A DNA stretch of 7,289 bases. Origin: Paracoccaceae bacterium. Lineage in GTDB: Bacteria > Pseudomonadota > Alphaproteobacteria > Rhodobacterales > Rhodobacteraceae. Shown piece by piece: positions 1-5,802 of the stretch. A program made the position numbers and the translations under genes. Within the stretch, counting starts at the first letter, position 1. Each line of letters begins with the position of its first letter. The notes beneath the pieces were generated by a model. It worked only from the letters and a program-made list of their open reading frames with translations, did no database searches and had not been told where the DNA came from. The stretch spans positions 3,489 to 10,777 of the forward strand of contig DQCI01000009.1 in assembly GCA_003545125.1 (NCBI GenBank). The letters are read 5' to 3'.

Positions 1-79
1 TGGGCAGGCCCGCGCGCATCGGAAAATCGGTTTCGGGGAGGTTCAGCGTGCTTTTGTATTCGGGTGTGTCGGCGCACAT
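1..79 (-). CDS. ileS: Isoleucyl-tRNA synthetase, N-terminal fragment (runs off left edge)
   Basis: Isoleucine--tRNA ligase is the cytoplasmic class I synthetase that charges tRNA-Ile with isoleucine. Only the first 26 codons are in the window. The minus-strand reading starts MCADTPEYKSTLNL and continues PETDFPMRAGLP. The TDFPMRAGLP stretch is the conserved N-terminal signature of bacterial IleS, just before the Rossmann core. The ATG at 79-77 is chosen because it is preceded by AAGGA about 8 nt upstream and gives the N-terminus usual for the family. The HIGH and KMSKS motifs lie outside the window. The identification rests on 26 residues, but the signature is distinctive. It lies 184 bp downstream of ycjF on the same strand, probably with its own promoter. 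Confidence 0.82.
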   Translation of the reverse strand, partial: MCADTPEYKSTLNLPETDFPMRAGLP

Positions 80-150
80 CTCGGGCGTCCTTTGCGTGGG
101 CATTCGGTCGGTTTGTAGGAGAAGGGCGGCGCGGGGTCCATACGCCTGTG

Positions 151-181
151 TCCCGGCGGCTCGTGGTTCAGAGCGCCGGGA
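151..181. repeat. Bulged hairpin in the ileS upstream region
   Basis: TCCCGGC (151-157) pairs with GCCGGGA (175-181), and GCTC (159-162) pairs with GAGC (171-174). This gives an 11-bp stem with one bulged base (158) and an 8-nt loop. No T-run follows on either strand, so it is not a canonical intrinsic terminator. It lies about 70-100 nt upstream of the ileS start codon and would be in the ileS leader if transcription starts before it. Its function is unknown. Confidence 0.5.
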
Positions 182-227
182 ATGTAATTCGAAGGATCGC
201 GCGTGTATGAACCATGGGGCGGGTATA

Positions 228-259
228 GCCCCGGTCCTTTGTCGGGTAAAGGCCGGGGC
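228..259. repeat. Bulged hairpin just downstream of ycjF
   Basis: GCCCCGG (228-234) pairs with CCGGGGC (253-259), and CCTTT (236-240) pairs with AAAGG (248-252). This is a 12-bp stem with one bulged base (235) and a 7-nt loop. It begins 4 nt after the ycjF stop on the minus strand. It is well placed to end or protect the operon transcript, but there is no U-tract. It may be a weak terminator or a 3'-end stabilising structure. Confidence 0.5.
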
Positions 260-263
260 GCGC

Positions 264-1283
264 TCAGGCCTTGTCGAACAACCCGGTGAGCGCGCGTTTG
301 ACGATCCCGGTGACCGAGGGGCGGGTGCCGCGCGAGAACGGCACCGGGCGGCACACCTCCATCGCCGCCACGCCGACGCGCGCGGTGAGTGCGCCATTGA
401 CGATGCCCTCGCCGAAGCGGCGGCTCAGTTTCGACAACAGATGCCCGCCCGCGACCGAACCGATCAGGTCGTCGCCGACCGCGACCGCCCCGGTGGCGAC
501 GAGATGGGTCATGACGGCCCGGGTCAGGCGGAGCGAACCCAGCGCGCCCGCCCGACCACCATAGATCTCGGCGATCCGCCGGATCATCCGGATATTGGCG
601 GTGAGCGCGGTCACCACGTCGGCCAGCGCCAGCGGCACGATGGCGGTGACGGTGGCGACCTGCCGGGCGGCGGCTTCGATCTCGCGCCGGGCGATCGCGT
701 CGAGCGGCACGATGAGCTCGGCCTCGGCGAGCCCGAGGAGCCCGTCGGCATCGAACTGCTCGGCCTCGCGCTCAGTCAGCCGGTCGAGCCCCCAGCGTAT
801 GTCGTCGCGCCCCCGATAGAGGCGTTTGAGCTTCACCACCACCTCGCTCGCGGCGGTCAGGTCGTCGCGGGCCGCGGCTTTTTCCGAGGCCGCGTGCAGG
901 GTGTCGACCCGGCGCAGCCGCGCGAAGGCAGCAATCTCGCGCAGGGCGATGACGAGCAGAACAAAGACGAAAGCGCCGATCAGGGCCGTGGCGATGAGGC
1001 CGAGGAGAGGCTGGCGGTCGATGAGATCGGTCACGAATTGCCACGCGGCCACCGAGGCCATGAAGCTCACCAGCGCCAGCGCCAGCCCCCAGAACCAGCG
1101 CGCGAGCCGCGAGGGTTTGCGCGCGGCGAGCGTCGCCGCGATCTGCATCGCCGCAGGCTCCGGCAACACCGGATCGGGCTCGGGCACCGGCGGCGCCGTC
1201 GCCGGGGTCTCTTCGCTGCGCGCATCGACTTCGATCAGGACGGGGCCGTCTATTTCCTGGGTCACCGCCGGTTTATCGGTCAT
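264..1283 (-). CDS. ycjF: YcjF-like inner-membrane protein (DUF697, TIGR01620 family)
   Basis: This 339-residue membrane protein belongs to the family of E. coli YcjF, whose biochemical role is not defined. Residues 1-60 are acidic and proline-rich (an EPDPVLPEP run). Two hydrophobic segments at about 63-85 and 94-115 form a hairpin in the inner membrane. A charged alpha-helical stretch follows (about 115-200). Residues from about 200 to 310 are the DUF697 region, with small-residue, Gly/Ala-rich helices. The ATG at 1283 is chosen because it overlaps the stop of the upstream acetyltransferase gene as ATGA and has GGAG about 8 nt before it. A longer in-frame extension to 1415 lies inside the GNAT gene and is unlikely. 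It is the third gene of the ycjX operon. In E. coli ycjX and ycjF are adjacent and stress-induced, and the pairing here supports the call. Confidence 0.86.
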   Translation of the reverse strand: MTDKPAVTQEIDGPVLIEVDARSEETPATAPPVPEPDPVLPEPAAMQIAATLAARKPSRLARWFWGLALALVSFMASVAAWQFVTDLIDRQPLLGLIATALIGAFVFVLLVIALREIAAFARLRRVDTLHAASEKAAARDDLTAASEVVVKLKRLYRGRDDIRWGLDRLTEREAEQFDADGLLGLAEAELIVPLDAIARREIEAAARQVATVTAIVPLALADVVTALTANIRMIRRIAEIYGGRAGALGSLRLTRAVMTHLVATGAVAVGDDLIGSVAGGHLLSKLSRRFGEGIVNGALTARVGVAAMEVCRPVPFSRGTRPSVTGIVKRALTGLFDKA

Positions 1284-1756
1284 CTCCGTCGCTCCCATGC
1301 GTAGCGGATATCGGGCAGTTTCTCGTCGTTGCCGGCTCCGCCGGTGCGCGCGATTTCGTGGAAACCCTGGCGCTCGTAAAAAACCTGCGCGGCGTGGTTG
1401 AACTGGAAGGTCCAAAGCGCGAGCCGGGGGCTGCGTCGCTTGGCCCGGGCCATCAGCGCCTGGCCGACCCCCTGCCCGCGTGCGCCCCGCGCGACATAGA
1501 GCGCGACCACATCCGCGCCGTCGCGCGCGAGAAACCCCACGACCTCACCATGCCGTCGCGCCACAGTCACCCAGCCGCGCGCGACCAGATCGGCGGCAAA
1601 CGCCTGTTCGTCGGCGCGTTTATGGATCCGCGGCATCCAGTCGGTCTCGTCGATCCAGTCCGACAGGATAGCGCCGATGGCGGGCGCGTCCGTTGCCCGG
1701 GCAGCGCCGATGACTGGCCGCGAGGCCCGGAAGAGGCGGTGGCGCAGGAAGGTCAC
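1280..1756 (-). CDS. GNAT-family N-acetyltransferase
   Basis: This is a predicted acetyl-CoA-dependent acyltransferase of 158 residues, a normal size for a single-domain GNAT. The substrate cannot be predicted. The N-terminal part (IGAARATDAPAIGAIL, from residue 16) is the usual first strand and helix. A central beta region (VTVARRHGEVVGFLA) leads into motif A, RGARGQGVGQAL at residues 90-101, which carries the (R/Q)xxGxG pyrophosphate-binding loop. N120 and FYERQGF (126-132) form the C-terminal motif B. The start is the GTG at 1756. It overlaps the ycjX stop as GTGA and has GGAG about 7 nt upstream. The longer reading from 1990 would run inside ycjX and is rejected. Its end overlaps the ycjF start as ATGA. 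The gene therefore sits within the ycjX-ycjF pair and is probably translationally coupled to both. Confidence 0.87.
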   Translation of the reverse strand: MTFLRHRLFRASRPVIGAARATDAPAIGAILSDWIDETDWMPRIHKRADEQAFAADLVARGWVTVARRHGEVVGFLARDGADVVALYVARGARGQGVGQALMARAKRRSPRLALWTFQFNHAAQVFYERQGFHEIARTGGAGNDEKLPDIRYAWERRR

Positions 1757-3168
1757 AGTCGGTCTCCGAGCAGGAAATCCGCGGCCCGGTCGAGCCGGAT
1801 ATGTGGCGGGCCGTCGCCGGGTTTCAGGCTGATTTCGGCCGGCCCGAAGCGCATCACTTGGTAATCGGCATCGAGCCAGCGCGCGGCGCCCTTGCGGGCG
1901 GGCGCGATCAGGCGCATCGGGTCTTCGGGGAGCGCGCCAGGGTAGAAAGCGGCGGATTTGCCGCTGTCCTGCAGCCGCCCGCGCACGCAATCGAGCTTGC
2001 GGCCCTCGTGCTCGATCGTCTCCTCGGTCGTCGCCCTCAGCGCCGCGATCGACATCGCCGCCGTCTCGGCGCCGGCGAAATCGGCCCGGTCCACCGCCTC
2101 GCGCAGCATCGCCGAGGTGATGGCGGTGAGTTTGCCATGCTGGCTGTGATGCAGATGGTCGGCCTTGGTTGCCGCGAACAGGATCTTCTCGACCCGGCGG
2201 CCGAGAAACAGCGACGTGAGCCAGGCGTTGCGGCCCGGGCGGAAGGCTTCGAGGATCTCCGCCATGGCGCGGCGAAGGTCCTCGAAGGCCGCAGGCCCGG
2301 CGTTGATCGCCTCAAGCACGTCGACCAGCACCACCTGGCGGTCGATCCGGCTGAAATGGTCGCGAAAGAAGGGTTTGACCACCTGGCCCTTGTAGGCTTC
2401 GAACCGGCGCTCCATCTCGCGCCAAAGGCTGTTTCGGGCGGTTGTGACCGGCTTTTCCAGCGGCGCGAAGGTGAGGGCCGGGCTGCCCTCCATCTCGCCC
2501 GGCAGCAGGAACCGGCCCGGCGTGCAGTCCGAATAGCCCGCCGCGCGGGCCGCTTGCAGGTAGGTGGTGAACGCCGCCGCCAGCGTCTTGGCCCCGGTCT
2601 CCTCGAAACTGGCCGAAGGGTCGGCGACCCGGGCGGCCGCGAGGAAGTCCTGCGCCATCGGGCGGCCCGCAATCCGGGCGAGCGTCTCGCTGCTCCAGCT
2701 GGTGTAATCGGTCTCGAGCAGCGCGAGGTCGAGCAGCCATTCACCGGGATAGTCGACGATGTCGAGATGCACGGTGCGCGGGCTCCGCAGCCCCGAGAGC
2801 AGCCCGCCGGGCCGCACCCGGAAGCTCAGCCGCAGCTCCGACACGGCGCTGGTGCTGTCGGGCCAGTGCGGCACCGGGCCGGTCATCGCCGCGAGATGGG
2901 TCTCATAGTCGAACCGCGGCACGGTGTCGTCGGGCTGGGGCTGGAGGAAGGCAGTTAGAACGCGCCCCTCGGCGGCGGGCAGGAAGCCGGGCATCCGGCC
3001 CCGGTCCATCAGATTGGCCACCAGCGAGGTGATGAACACCGTCTTGCCGGCGCGCGACAGCCCGGTCACGCCGAGGCGGATCACCGGCTCGAACAGCGCC
3101 TCGTGCACCCCGTCGCCGACGGCTTCCACCTGCCGCACAATCCCGTCTGCTATGTCACCGAGCCCCAC
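1753..3168 (-). CDS. ycjX: YcjX-family P-loop NTPase (DUF463)
   Basis: This predicted GTPase-like ATP/GTP-binding protein has about 471 residues, close to the 465 of E. coli YcjX. Numbered from the GTG at 3168, Walker A is GLSRAGKT at 36-43. DIVDYPGEW, with DYPG at 139-142, is a G3/Walker B-like motif. ATKADH, with TKAD at 334-337, resembles the G4 guanine-specificity motif. The segment [22 protein letters not shown] before it fits the family's buried strand. The GTG at 3168 has GGAGG with a 7-nt gap. A second GTG at 3174 would put the ribosome-binding site against the start codon, so it is less likely. It is the first gene of the ycjX-GNAT-ycjF operon, divergent from truA. E. coli ycjX belongs to the heat-shock regulon and its cellular role is unresolved. 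Nothing in the sequence looks degraded. Confidence 0.9.
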   Translation of the reverse strand: MGLGDIADGIVRQVEAVGDGVHEALFEPVIRLGVTGLSRAGKTVFITSLVANLMDRGRMPGFLPAAEGRVLTAFLQPQPDDTVPRFDYETHLAAMTGPVPHWPDSTSAVSELRLSFRVRPGGLLSGLRSPRTVHLDIVDYPGEWLLDLALLETDYTSWSSETLARIAGRPMAQDFLAAARVADPSASFEETGAKTLAAAFTTYLQAARAAGYSDCTPGRFLLPGEMEGSPALTFAPLEKPVTTARNSLWREMERRFEAYKGQVVKPFFRDHFSRIDRQVVLVDVLEAINAGPAAFEDLRRAMAEILEAFRPGRNAWLTSLFLGRRVEKILFAATKADHLHHSQHGKLTAITSAMLREAVDRADFAGAETAAMSIAALRATTEETIEHEGRKLDCVRGRLQDSGKSAAFYPGALPEDPMRLIAPARKGAARWLDADYQVMRFGPAEISLKPGDGPPHIRLDRAADFLLGDRL

Positions 3169-3194
3169 TGGCACCCCTCCGGTCGTTTGCCCCT

Positions 3195-3223
3195 ATGTAG
3201 GCGTGTCTGGCGTGGGTTGGAAG
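3195..3223 (-). promoter_or_regulatory. Candidate RpoH-like promoter for ycjX
   Basis: On the minus strand CTTC (3223-3220) is followed after 18 nt by CCTACAT (3201-3195), with a G three bases later. The alphaproteobacterial RpoH consensus is roughly CTTG, 17-18 nt, CYTATNTNNG. The match is 3 of 4 at -35 and 6 of 7 specified bases at -10. The predicted transcript would start about 20 nt before the GTG and include the GGAGG. A housekeeping reading of the same place (TTCCAA, 17 nt, TACATA) is weaker. This is a pattern match only. Confidence 0.35.
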
Positions 3224-3330
3224 GTGGGGGACCAGGCTGGAGTTCGTGTGCCGGCACGGCCGCAACCCGACAGGCGGTTGTCGGCCACGAAAACCTGCCG
3301 AAAGGGTTCCACACCTCCCGGCGCATTCTT

Positions 3331-3375
3331 CCCCGGAAAAGGGGGATTGTTTTCCGGGGGATACCCCGGGATAAC
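3331..3375 (+). promoter_or_regulatory. Palindrome-rich truA control region with possible leaderless promoter
   Basis: CCCCGGAAAA (3331-3340) and TTTTCCGGGG (3350-3359) form a perfect 10-bp inverted repeat with a 9-nt loop. The right arm's CCGGGG (3354-3359) can instead pair with CCCCGG (3364-3369) across GATA, so two hairpins compete for one segment. A promoter-like pair overlaps both: TTGTTT (3347-3352), a 17-bp spacer, then GATAAC (3370-3375). Transcription from it would begin at or next to the truA ATG (3383), which fits the lack of a clear Shine-Dalgarno there. The palindromes are seen in the sequence. The promoter and its leaderless output are inferred. Confidence 0.4.
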
Positions 3376-3382
3376 TCGGCCC

Positions 3383-4150
3383 ATGCCCCGATTTGCGTTG
3401 AAGATCGAATACGATGGCGCGCCGTTTGCCGGCTGGCAGCGCCAGGCCGACCAGCCGTCCGTCCAGGCTGCGGTCGAGGCGGCGCTCGCCAAACTTGAGC
3501 AGGGCGTGCCGTCGATCGCGGCGGCGGGGCGGACGGATGCGGGTGTGCATGCCCTCGGCCAGGTCGCACATTGCGATTTGACGAAGGACTGGGATCCGTT
3601 CCGGCTGTCAGAAGCGCTGAACTACCACCTGAAGCCATCCCCGGTCGCGGTGGTCGCCTGCGCGCGGGTGTCGCAATATTTTCATGCGCGGTTCTCGGCC
3701 CGGGAGCGACGTTACCGGTTCCGGCTGGTGAGCCGGCGCGCGCCGCTCGTGTTTGACCGCGGCCAGGCCTGGCGGGTCGCGCACGGGCTCGACCGCGACG
3801 CGATGCAGGCGGGCGCTGACCGGCTCATCGGCCGCCACGACTTCACCACCTTCCGCTCGGTCCAGTGCCAGGCCGACAGCCCGGTGAAAACCCTCGACGC
3901 GCTGGATGTCGAGACCTGCGCCTACCCGGGCGGCACCGAATACCGCTTCCATGTGCGCGCCCGCAGTTTCCTGCACAACCAGGTGCGCAGCTTCGTCGGC
4001 ACGCTGGAGCGCGTGGGCGCCGGGGCCTGGAGCCCGGACGACGTGAGCGCCGCGCTGGAAGCGCGCGACCGTGCGGCCTGCGGGCCGGTCTGTCCGCCGG
4101 ACGGGCTCTATCTCGAACATGTCGTCTACCAGGACGCCCCCTTCGCCTGA
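3383..4150 (+). CDS. truA: tRNA pseudouridine(38-40) synthase TruA
   Basis: TruA isomerises uridines 38, 39 and 40 in the anticodon stem-loop of many tRNAs to pseudouridine, in the cytoplasm. The protein has 255 residues, the usual family length. The N-terminus [19 protein letters not shown] is typical. The catalytic motif [12 protein letters not shown] spans 49-60, with the nucleophile at D52. HARFSA (101-106) followed by RRYRFRL (109-115) supplies the conserved Arg/Tyr of the active site. Further conserved segments are GRHDFTTFR (150-158), [17 protein letters not shown] (196-212) and [12 protein letters not shown] (238-249). The ATG at 3383 gives the canonical N-terminus even though no good ribosome-binding site precedes it. 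The gene is divergent from ycjX. The fmt gene that often precedes truA in other bacteria is not present upstream. Confidence 0.97.
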   Translation: MPRFALKIEYDGAPFAGWQRQADQPSVQAAVEAALAKLEQGVPSIAAAGRTDAGVHALGQVAHCDLTKDWDPFRLSEALNYHLKPSPVAVVACARVSQYFHARFSARERRYRFRLVSRRAPLVFDRGQAWRVAHGLDRDAMQAGADRLIGRHDFTTFRSVQCQADSPVKTLDALDVETCAYPGGTEYRFHVRARSFLHNQVRSFVGTLERVGAGAWSPDDVSAALEARDRAACGPVCPPDGLYLEHVVYQDAPFA

Positions 4151-4188
4151 CCAGCGCCGGCCGGTTTCACCGCGCCCACGGCCCCCAG

Positions 4189-4220
4189 TTTGCTCGCGGA
4201 CGGGGATCGCCGCGGGCAAA
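4189..4220. repeat. 11-bp hairpin downstream of truA
   Basis: TTTGC-T-CGCGG (4189-4199) pairs with CCGCG-G-GCAAA (4210-4220). This is 11 pairs including one G-U wobble, with a 10-nt loop. It begins 39 nt after the truA stop. The following bases (TTCCCCTTCC) are pyrimidine-rich but not a U-run, so it is only terminator-like. Confidence 0.4.
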
Positions 4221-4234
4221 TTCCCCTTCCCAAC

Positions 4235-4253
4235 TGTTCGCGCACCGTGAACA
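4235..4253. promoter_or_regulatory. Possible operator, TGTTC-N9-GAACA
   Basis: A perfect 5-bp inverted repeat with a 9-bp spacer lies 32 bp before the DUF533 gene. It has the size of a dimer-binding operator. It does not fit the alphaproteobacterial LexA box, which is the direct repeat GTTC-N7-GTTC. A T7 tract (4267-4273) lies between it and the ribosome-binding site AGGGGA (4275-4280). No confident -10/-35 pair is visible here. Confidence 0.22.
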
Positions 4254-4284
4254 ATGGTGCACAACGTTTTTTTCAGGGGATAAA

Positions 4285-5211
4285 ATGAGCCTAGTCAAAA
4301 CTCTCGCCAAGGTCGCCATTGGCGTCGCCGTGGCCAAAGGCGTCTCGAGCATGGCGCGCGGCGCTTCTGCGGGGGGCGCAGGCCGCACCGCCAGCCGCAC
4401 CGGCGGTGCGACCGCCGGGGGCTCCGGCTCCATCACCGACATGCTCGGCGGCATGATGGGCGGTCAGCAGGGCGGGGCCGGCGGCGGGCTCGCCGACATG
4501 CTGGGCGGCGCCCAGCGCGGCGGCGGCGCAGGTGGCGGCGCGGGTGGTGGTCTGGCCGATATGCTCGGCGGTCTAACCGGTGGCGGCAGCCAAGGTGGCG
4601 CCCGGGGTGGTTCCGGTGGTGGCTTGGCCGATATGCTCGGAAGCATGATGGGCGGCGGTGCAGCCGGTGGCGGCAACCCGATGGACGCGCTCGGCCAGAT
4701 GATGGGCGGCGGTGCGGGCGGCATGTCCGGCGGTCTCGGCGGGTTGCTCGACTCGCTGGGCGGCGGGGCCGCGGCCGGCGGTGCGGCGGGCGGCCTCGGC
4801 GGGCTCCTGAACCAGAGGCTGCAGCAGGGTCAACTGCAGCAGTCACCGACCCTTGCCCAGGAACAGCAGGCGGCCCTGCTTCTGCGTGCGATGATCCAGG
4901 CGGCTAAGAGCGACGGCCGGATCGACCAGGCCGAGAAAGAGGCGCTGACCGCCCATCTCGGCGACGTGAGCCAGGAAGAGGCCCGGATCGTCGAGGCGAG
5001 CTTTGCGGCGCCCGTCGATGTCGACGCGCTGGCGAACGACACGCCGAAGGGCATGGAAACCCAGGTCTACATGATGTCGCTGCTCGGCCTCGACCTCGAC
5101 AGCCAGGCCGAGGCGCAATATCTGCACGCATTGGCCCAGAAGCTCGGGATCGACCCGCAGACGGCCAATACGATCCACCAGAAGATGGGCGAGCCGGCGC
5201 TTTACAGCTGA
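4285..5211 (+). CDS. Glycine-rich DUF533 / TerB-like protein
   Basis: This 308-residue protein belongs to the DUF533 (YebE) family, related to TerB-like domains. No reaction is known. Residues 1-28 form a positively charged, amphipathic or hydrophobic helix (MSLVKTLAKVAIGVAVAKGV) that may touch the membrane. Residues 30-178 are a low-complexity Gly/Ala/Met region with recurring DMLG units. Residues from about 188 to 308 are the helical DUF533/TerB-like domain, beginning SPTLAQEQQAALLLRAMIQA. It includes KSDGRIDQAEKEAL (208-221), the acidic first-helix loop characteristic of TerB-like folds. The ATG at 4285 has AGGGGA just 4 nt upstream. The gene is probably monocistronic, 134 bp after truA, and ends at a strong terminator. 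The family call rests on the two ends. The long glycine-rich insert is larger than in the short family members I recall. Confidence 0.85.
   Translation: MSLVKTLAKVAIGVAVAKGVSSMARGASAGGAGRTASRTGGATAGGSGSITDMLGGMMGGQQGGAGGGLADMLGGAQRGGGAGGGAGGGLADMLGGLTGGGSQGGARGGSGGGLADMLGSMMGGGAAGGGNPMDALGQMMGGGAGGMSGGLGGLLDSLGGGAAAGGAAGGLGGLLNQRLQQGQLQQSPTLAQEQQAALLLRAMIQAAKSDGRIDQAEKEALTAHLGDVSQEEARIVEASFAAPVDVDALANDTPKGMETQVYMMSLLGLDLDSQAEAQYLHALAQKLGIDPQTANTIHQKMGEPALYS
4432..4815 (+). repeat. Degenerate glycine-rich repeat region (DMLG units)
   Basis: Within the DUF533 gene a short unit recurs every 18-24 residues: TDMLGGMMGG (51-60), GGGLADMLGG (66-75), GGGLADMLGG (87-96), GGGLADMLGSMMGGG (111-125), MDALGQMMGGG (133-143), LGGLLDSLGGG (151-161) and LGGLLNQ (171-177). 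Identical peptides use different codons: the LADML cores read CTC GCC GAC ATG CTG, then CTG GCC GAT ATG CTC, then TTG GCC GAT ATG CTC. The repeats are therefore kept at protein level and are not recent DNA duplications. Confidence 0.75.
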
Positions 5212-5229
5212 GCCTTCGCTGAGCCAACG

Positions 5230-5262
5230 AAAACGCCGGGGCGTCCTGCCCCGGCGTTTTTT
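5230..5262. terminator. Bidirectional intrinsic terminator
   Basis: CGCCGGGGC (5234-5242) pairs perfectly with GCCCCGGCG (5248-5256) around the 5-nt loop GTCCT. It is followed by T6 (5257-5262) and preceded by AAAA (5230-5233). It starts 18 nt after the DUF533 stop and ends 7 nt before the end of the convergent serine hydrolase gene. On the minus strand it also gives a stem plus T4. It should stop both transcripts, more strongly on the plus strand. Confidence 0.93.
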
Positions 5263-5580
5263 GTGGCACTCACCCCTCGGGCGGCATGCCGGCAAGAAGG
5301 GTGACGATCCGCACGAGCCGGATCAGGCCGGTTGTGCGCTCCGGCTCCCCGTTCAGCATCACGACGAAGCCGGTGTCGGTGCCCGCTTTGCGGTACATCA
5401 GGGTGAACACGCCCGGATCGCCGCCCGAATGGCCTTCGAGCCGCTGGCGCCAAGGCCCGAAGGCGAGGGGCTCGGTGCTCCAGAACAGGCCCACCGCGTC
5501 ATCGCGCGCCCCGAGCCCGTCGCGCCCGGTGATCCGCGGGGCGGTGAGCAGCTCGACCACATGGCGGTCGATCAGTTGTT

Positions 5581-5701
5581 CGCCTTCGAAGCGCTGTCGC
5601 CCATCACGGTGGCGAGCAGTTTCGCCAGGTCGCGGGCGGAGGCGGTGTACTGGCCGTCGGGCAAGGTGGCGAGCCCGTGGGGCGGCAGCGCTTCGAAGGC
5701 G
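5581..5701. repeat. Long inverted repeat (21/22 bp) spanning the hydrolase frameshift
   Basis: The arms are 5581-5602 and 5680-5701, and 16 consecutive bases are perfect (CGCCTTCGAAGCGCTG at 5581-5596). One mismatch (5597/5685) precedes five more matches. The arms are 77 bp apart. On the coding strand one arm encodes AFEALPP and the other encodes RQRFEGE, exactly where the reading frame shifts. Part of the match comes from the shared TTCGAA palindrome, but the full length is far beyond chance. Confidence 0.85.
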
Positions 5702-5707
5702 TCGGTA

Positions 5708-5802
5708 TCGGCGCGCGTTCTGGCGCCGCTCGGCCTGTCCGGCGGCTGGGGCCATCTCGGCCCGCCCGGCGCGGAGGCGGCCACGCTCTACACCCGCGCC
5801 GA
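5708..5802. other. Inverted segment (candidate intragenic inverton) inside the hydrolase gene
   Basis: TCGGCGCGCGT (5708-5718) and ACCCGCGCCGA (5792-5802) are inverted repeats matching at 10 of 11 bases, 73 bp apart. On the plus strand the block reads SARVLAPLGLSGGWGHLG followed by PPGAEAATLYTRA, a typical beta-lactamase-family stretch (APLGL...). The gene around it is on the minus strand. Inverting the block about its centre (5755) puts it in frame on both sides and removes the TAG. The gene would then read AAY-SARVLAPLGL to TLYTRA-DTDAFEALPP. The inversion relative to the gene is direct from sequence. Whether it switches in cells is unknown. Confidence 0.85.

Noticed and set aside
48..1304. 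A 418-codon plus-strand open frame opposite ycjF
   Set aside because: It is antisense to a well-supported DUF697 gene. The translation is arginine/glycine/histidine-rich with no motif, as expected for shadow frames in GC-rich DNA.
1801..2958. A 385-codon plus-strand open frame opposite ycjX
   Set aside because: It is a shadow of ycjX, whose Walker A, DYPG and TKAD motifs are on the minus strand. There is no recognisable domain in the antisense product.
3267..3284. CCGACA-N6-TGTCGG inverted repeat between ycjX and truA
   Set aside because: The arms are 6 bp, and in this GC-rich intergenic DNA it could arise by chance. It has no clear position relative to either promoter.
4235..4253. LexA (SOS) box
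   Set aside because: The alphaproteobacterial LexA site is a direct repeat (GTTC-N7-GTTC). This site is an inverted repeat with a 9-bp spacer.
4242..4273. GCACC/GGTGC hairpin followed by T7 as a terminator or attenuator before the DUF533 gene
   Set aside because: The stem is only 5 bp, and the T-run begins 7 nt after it instead of abutting it.
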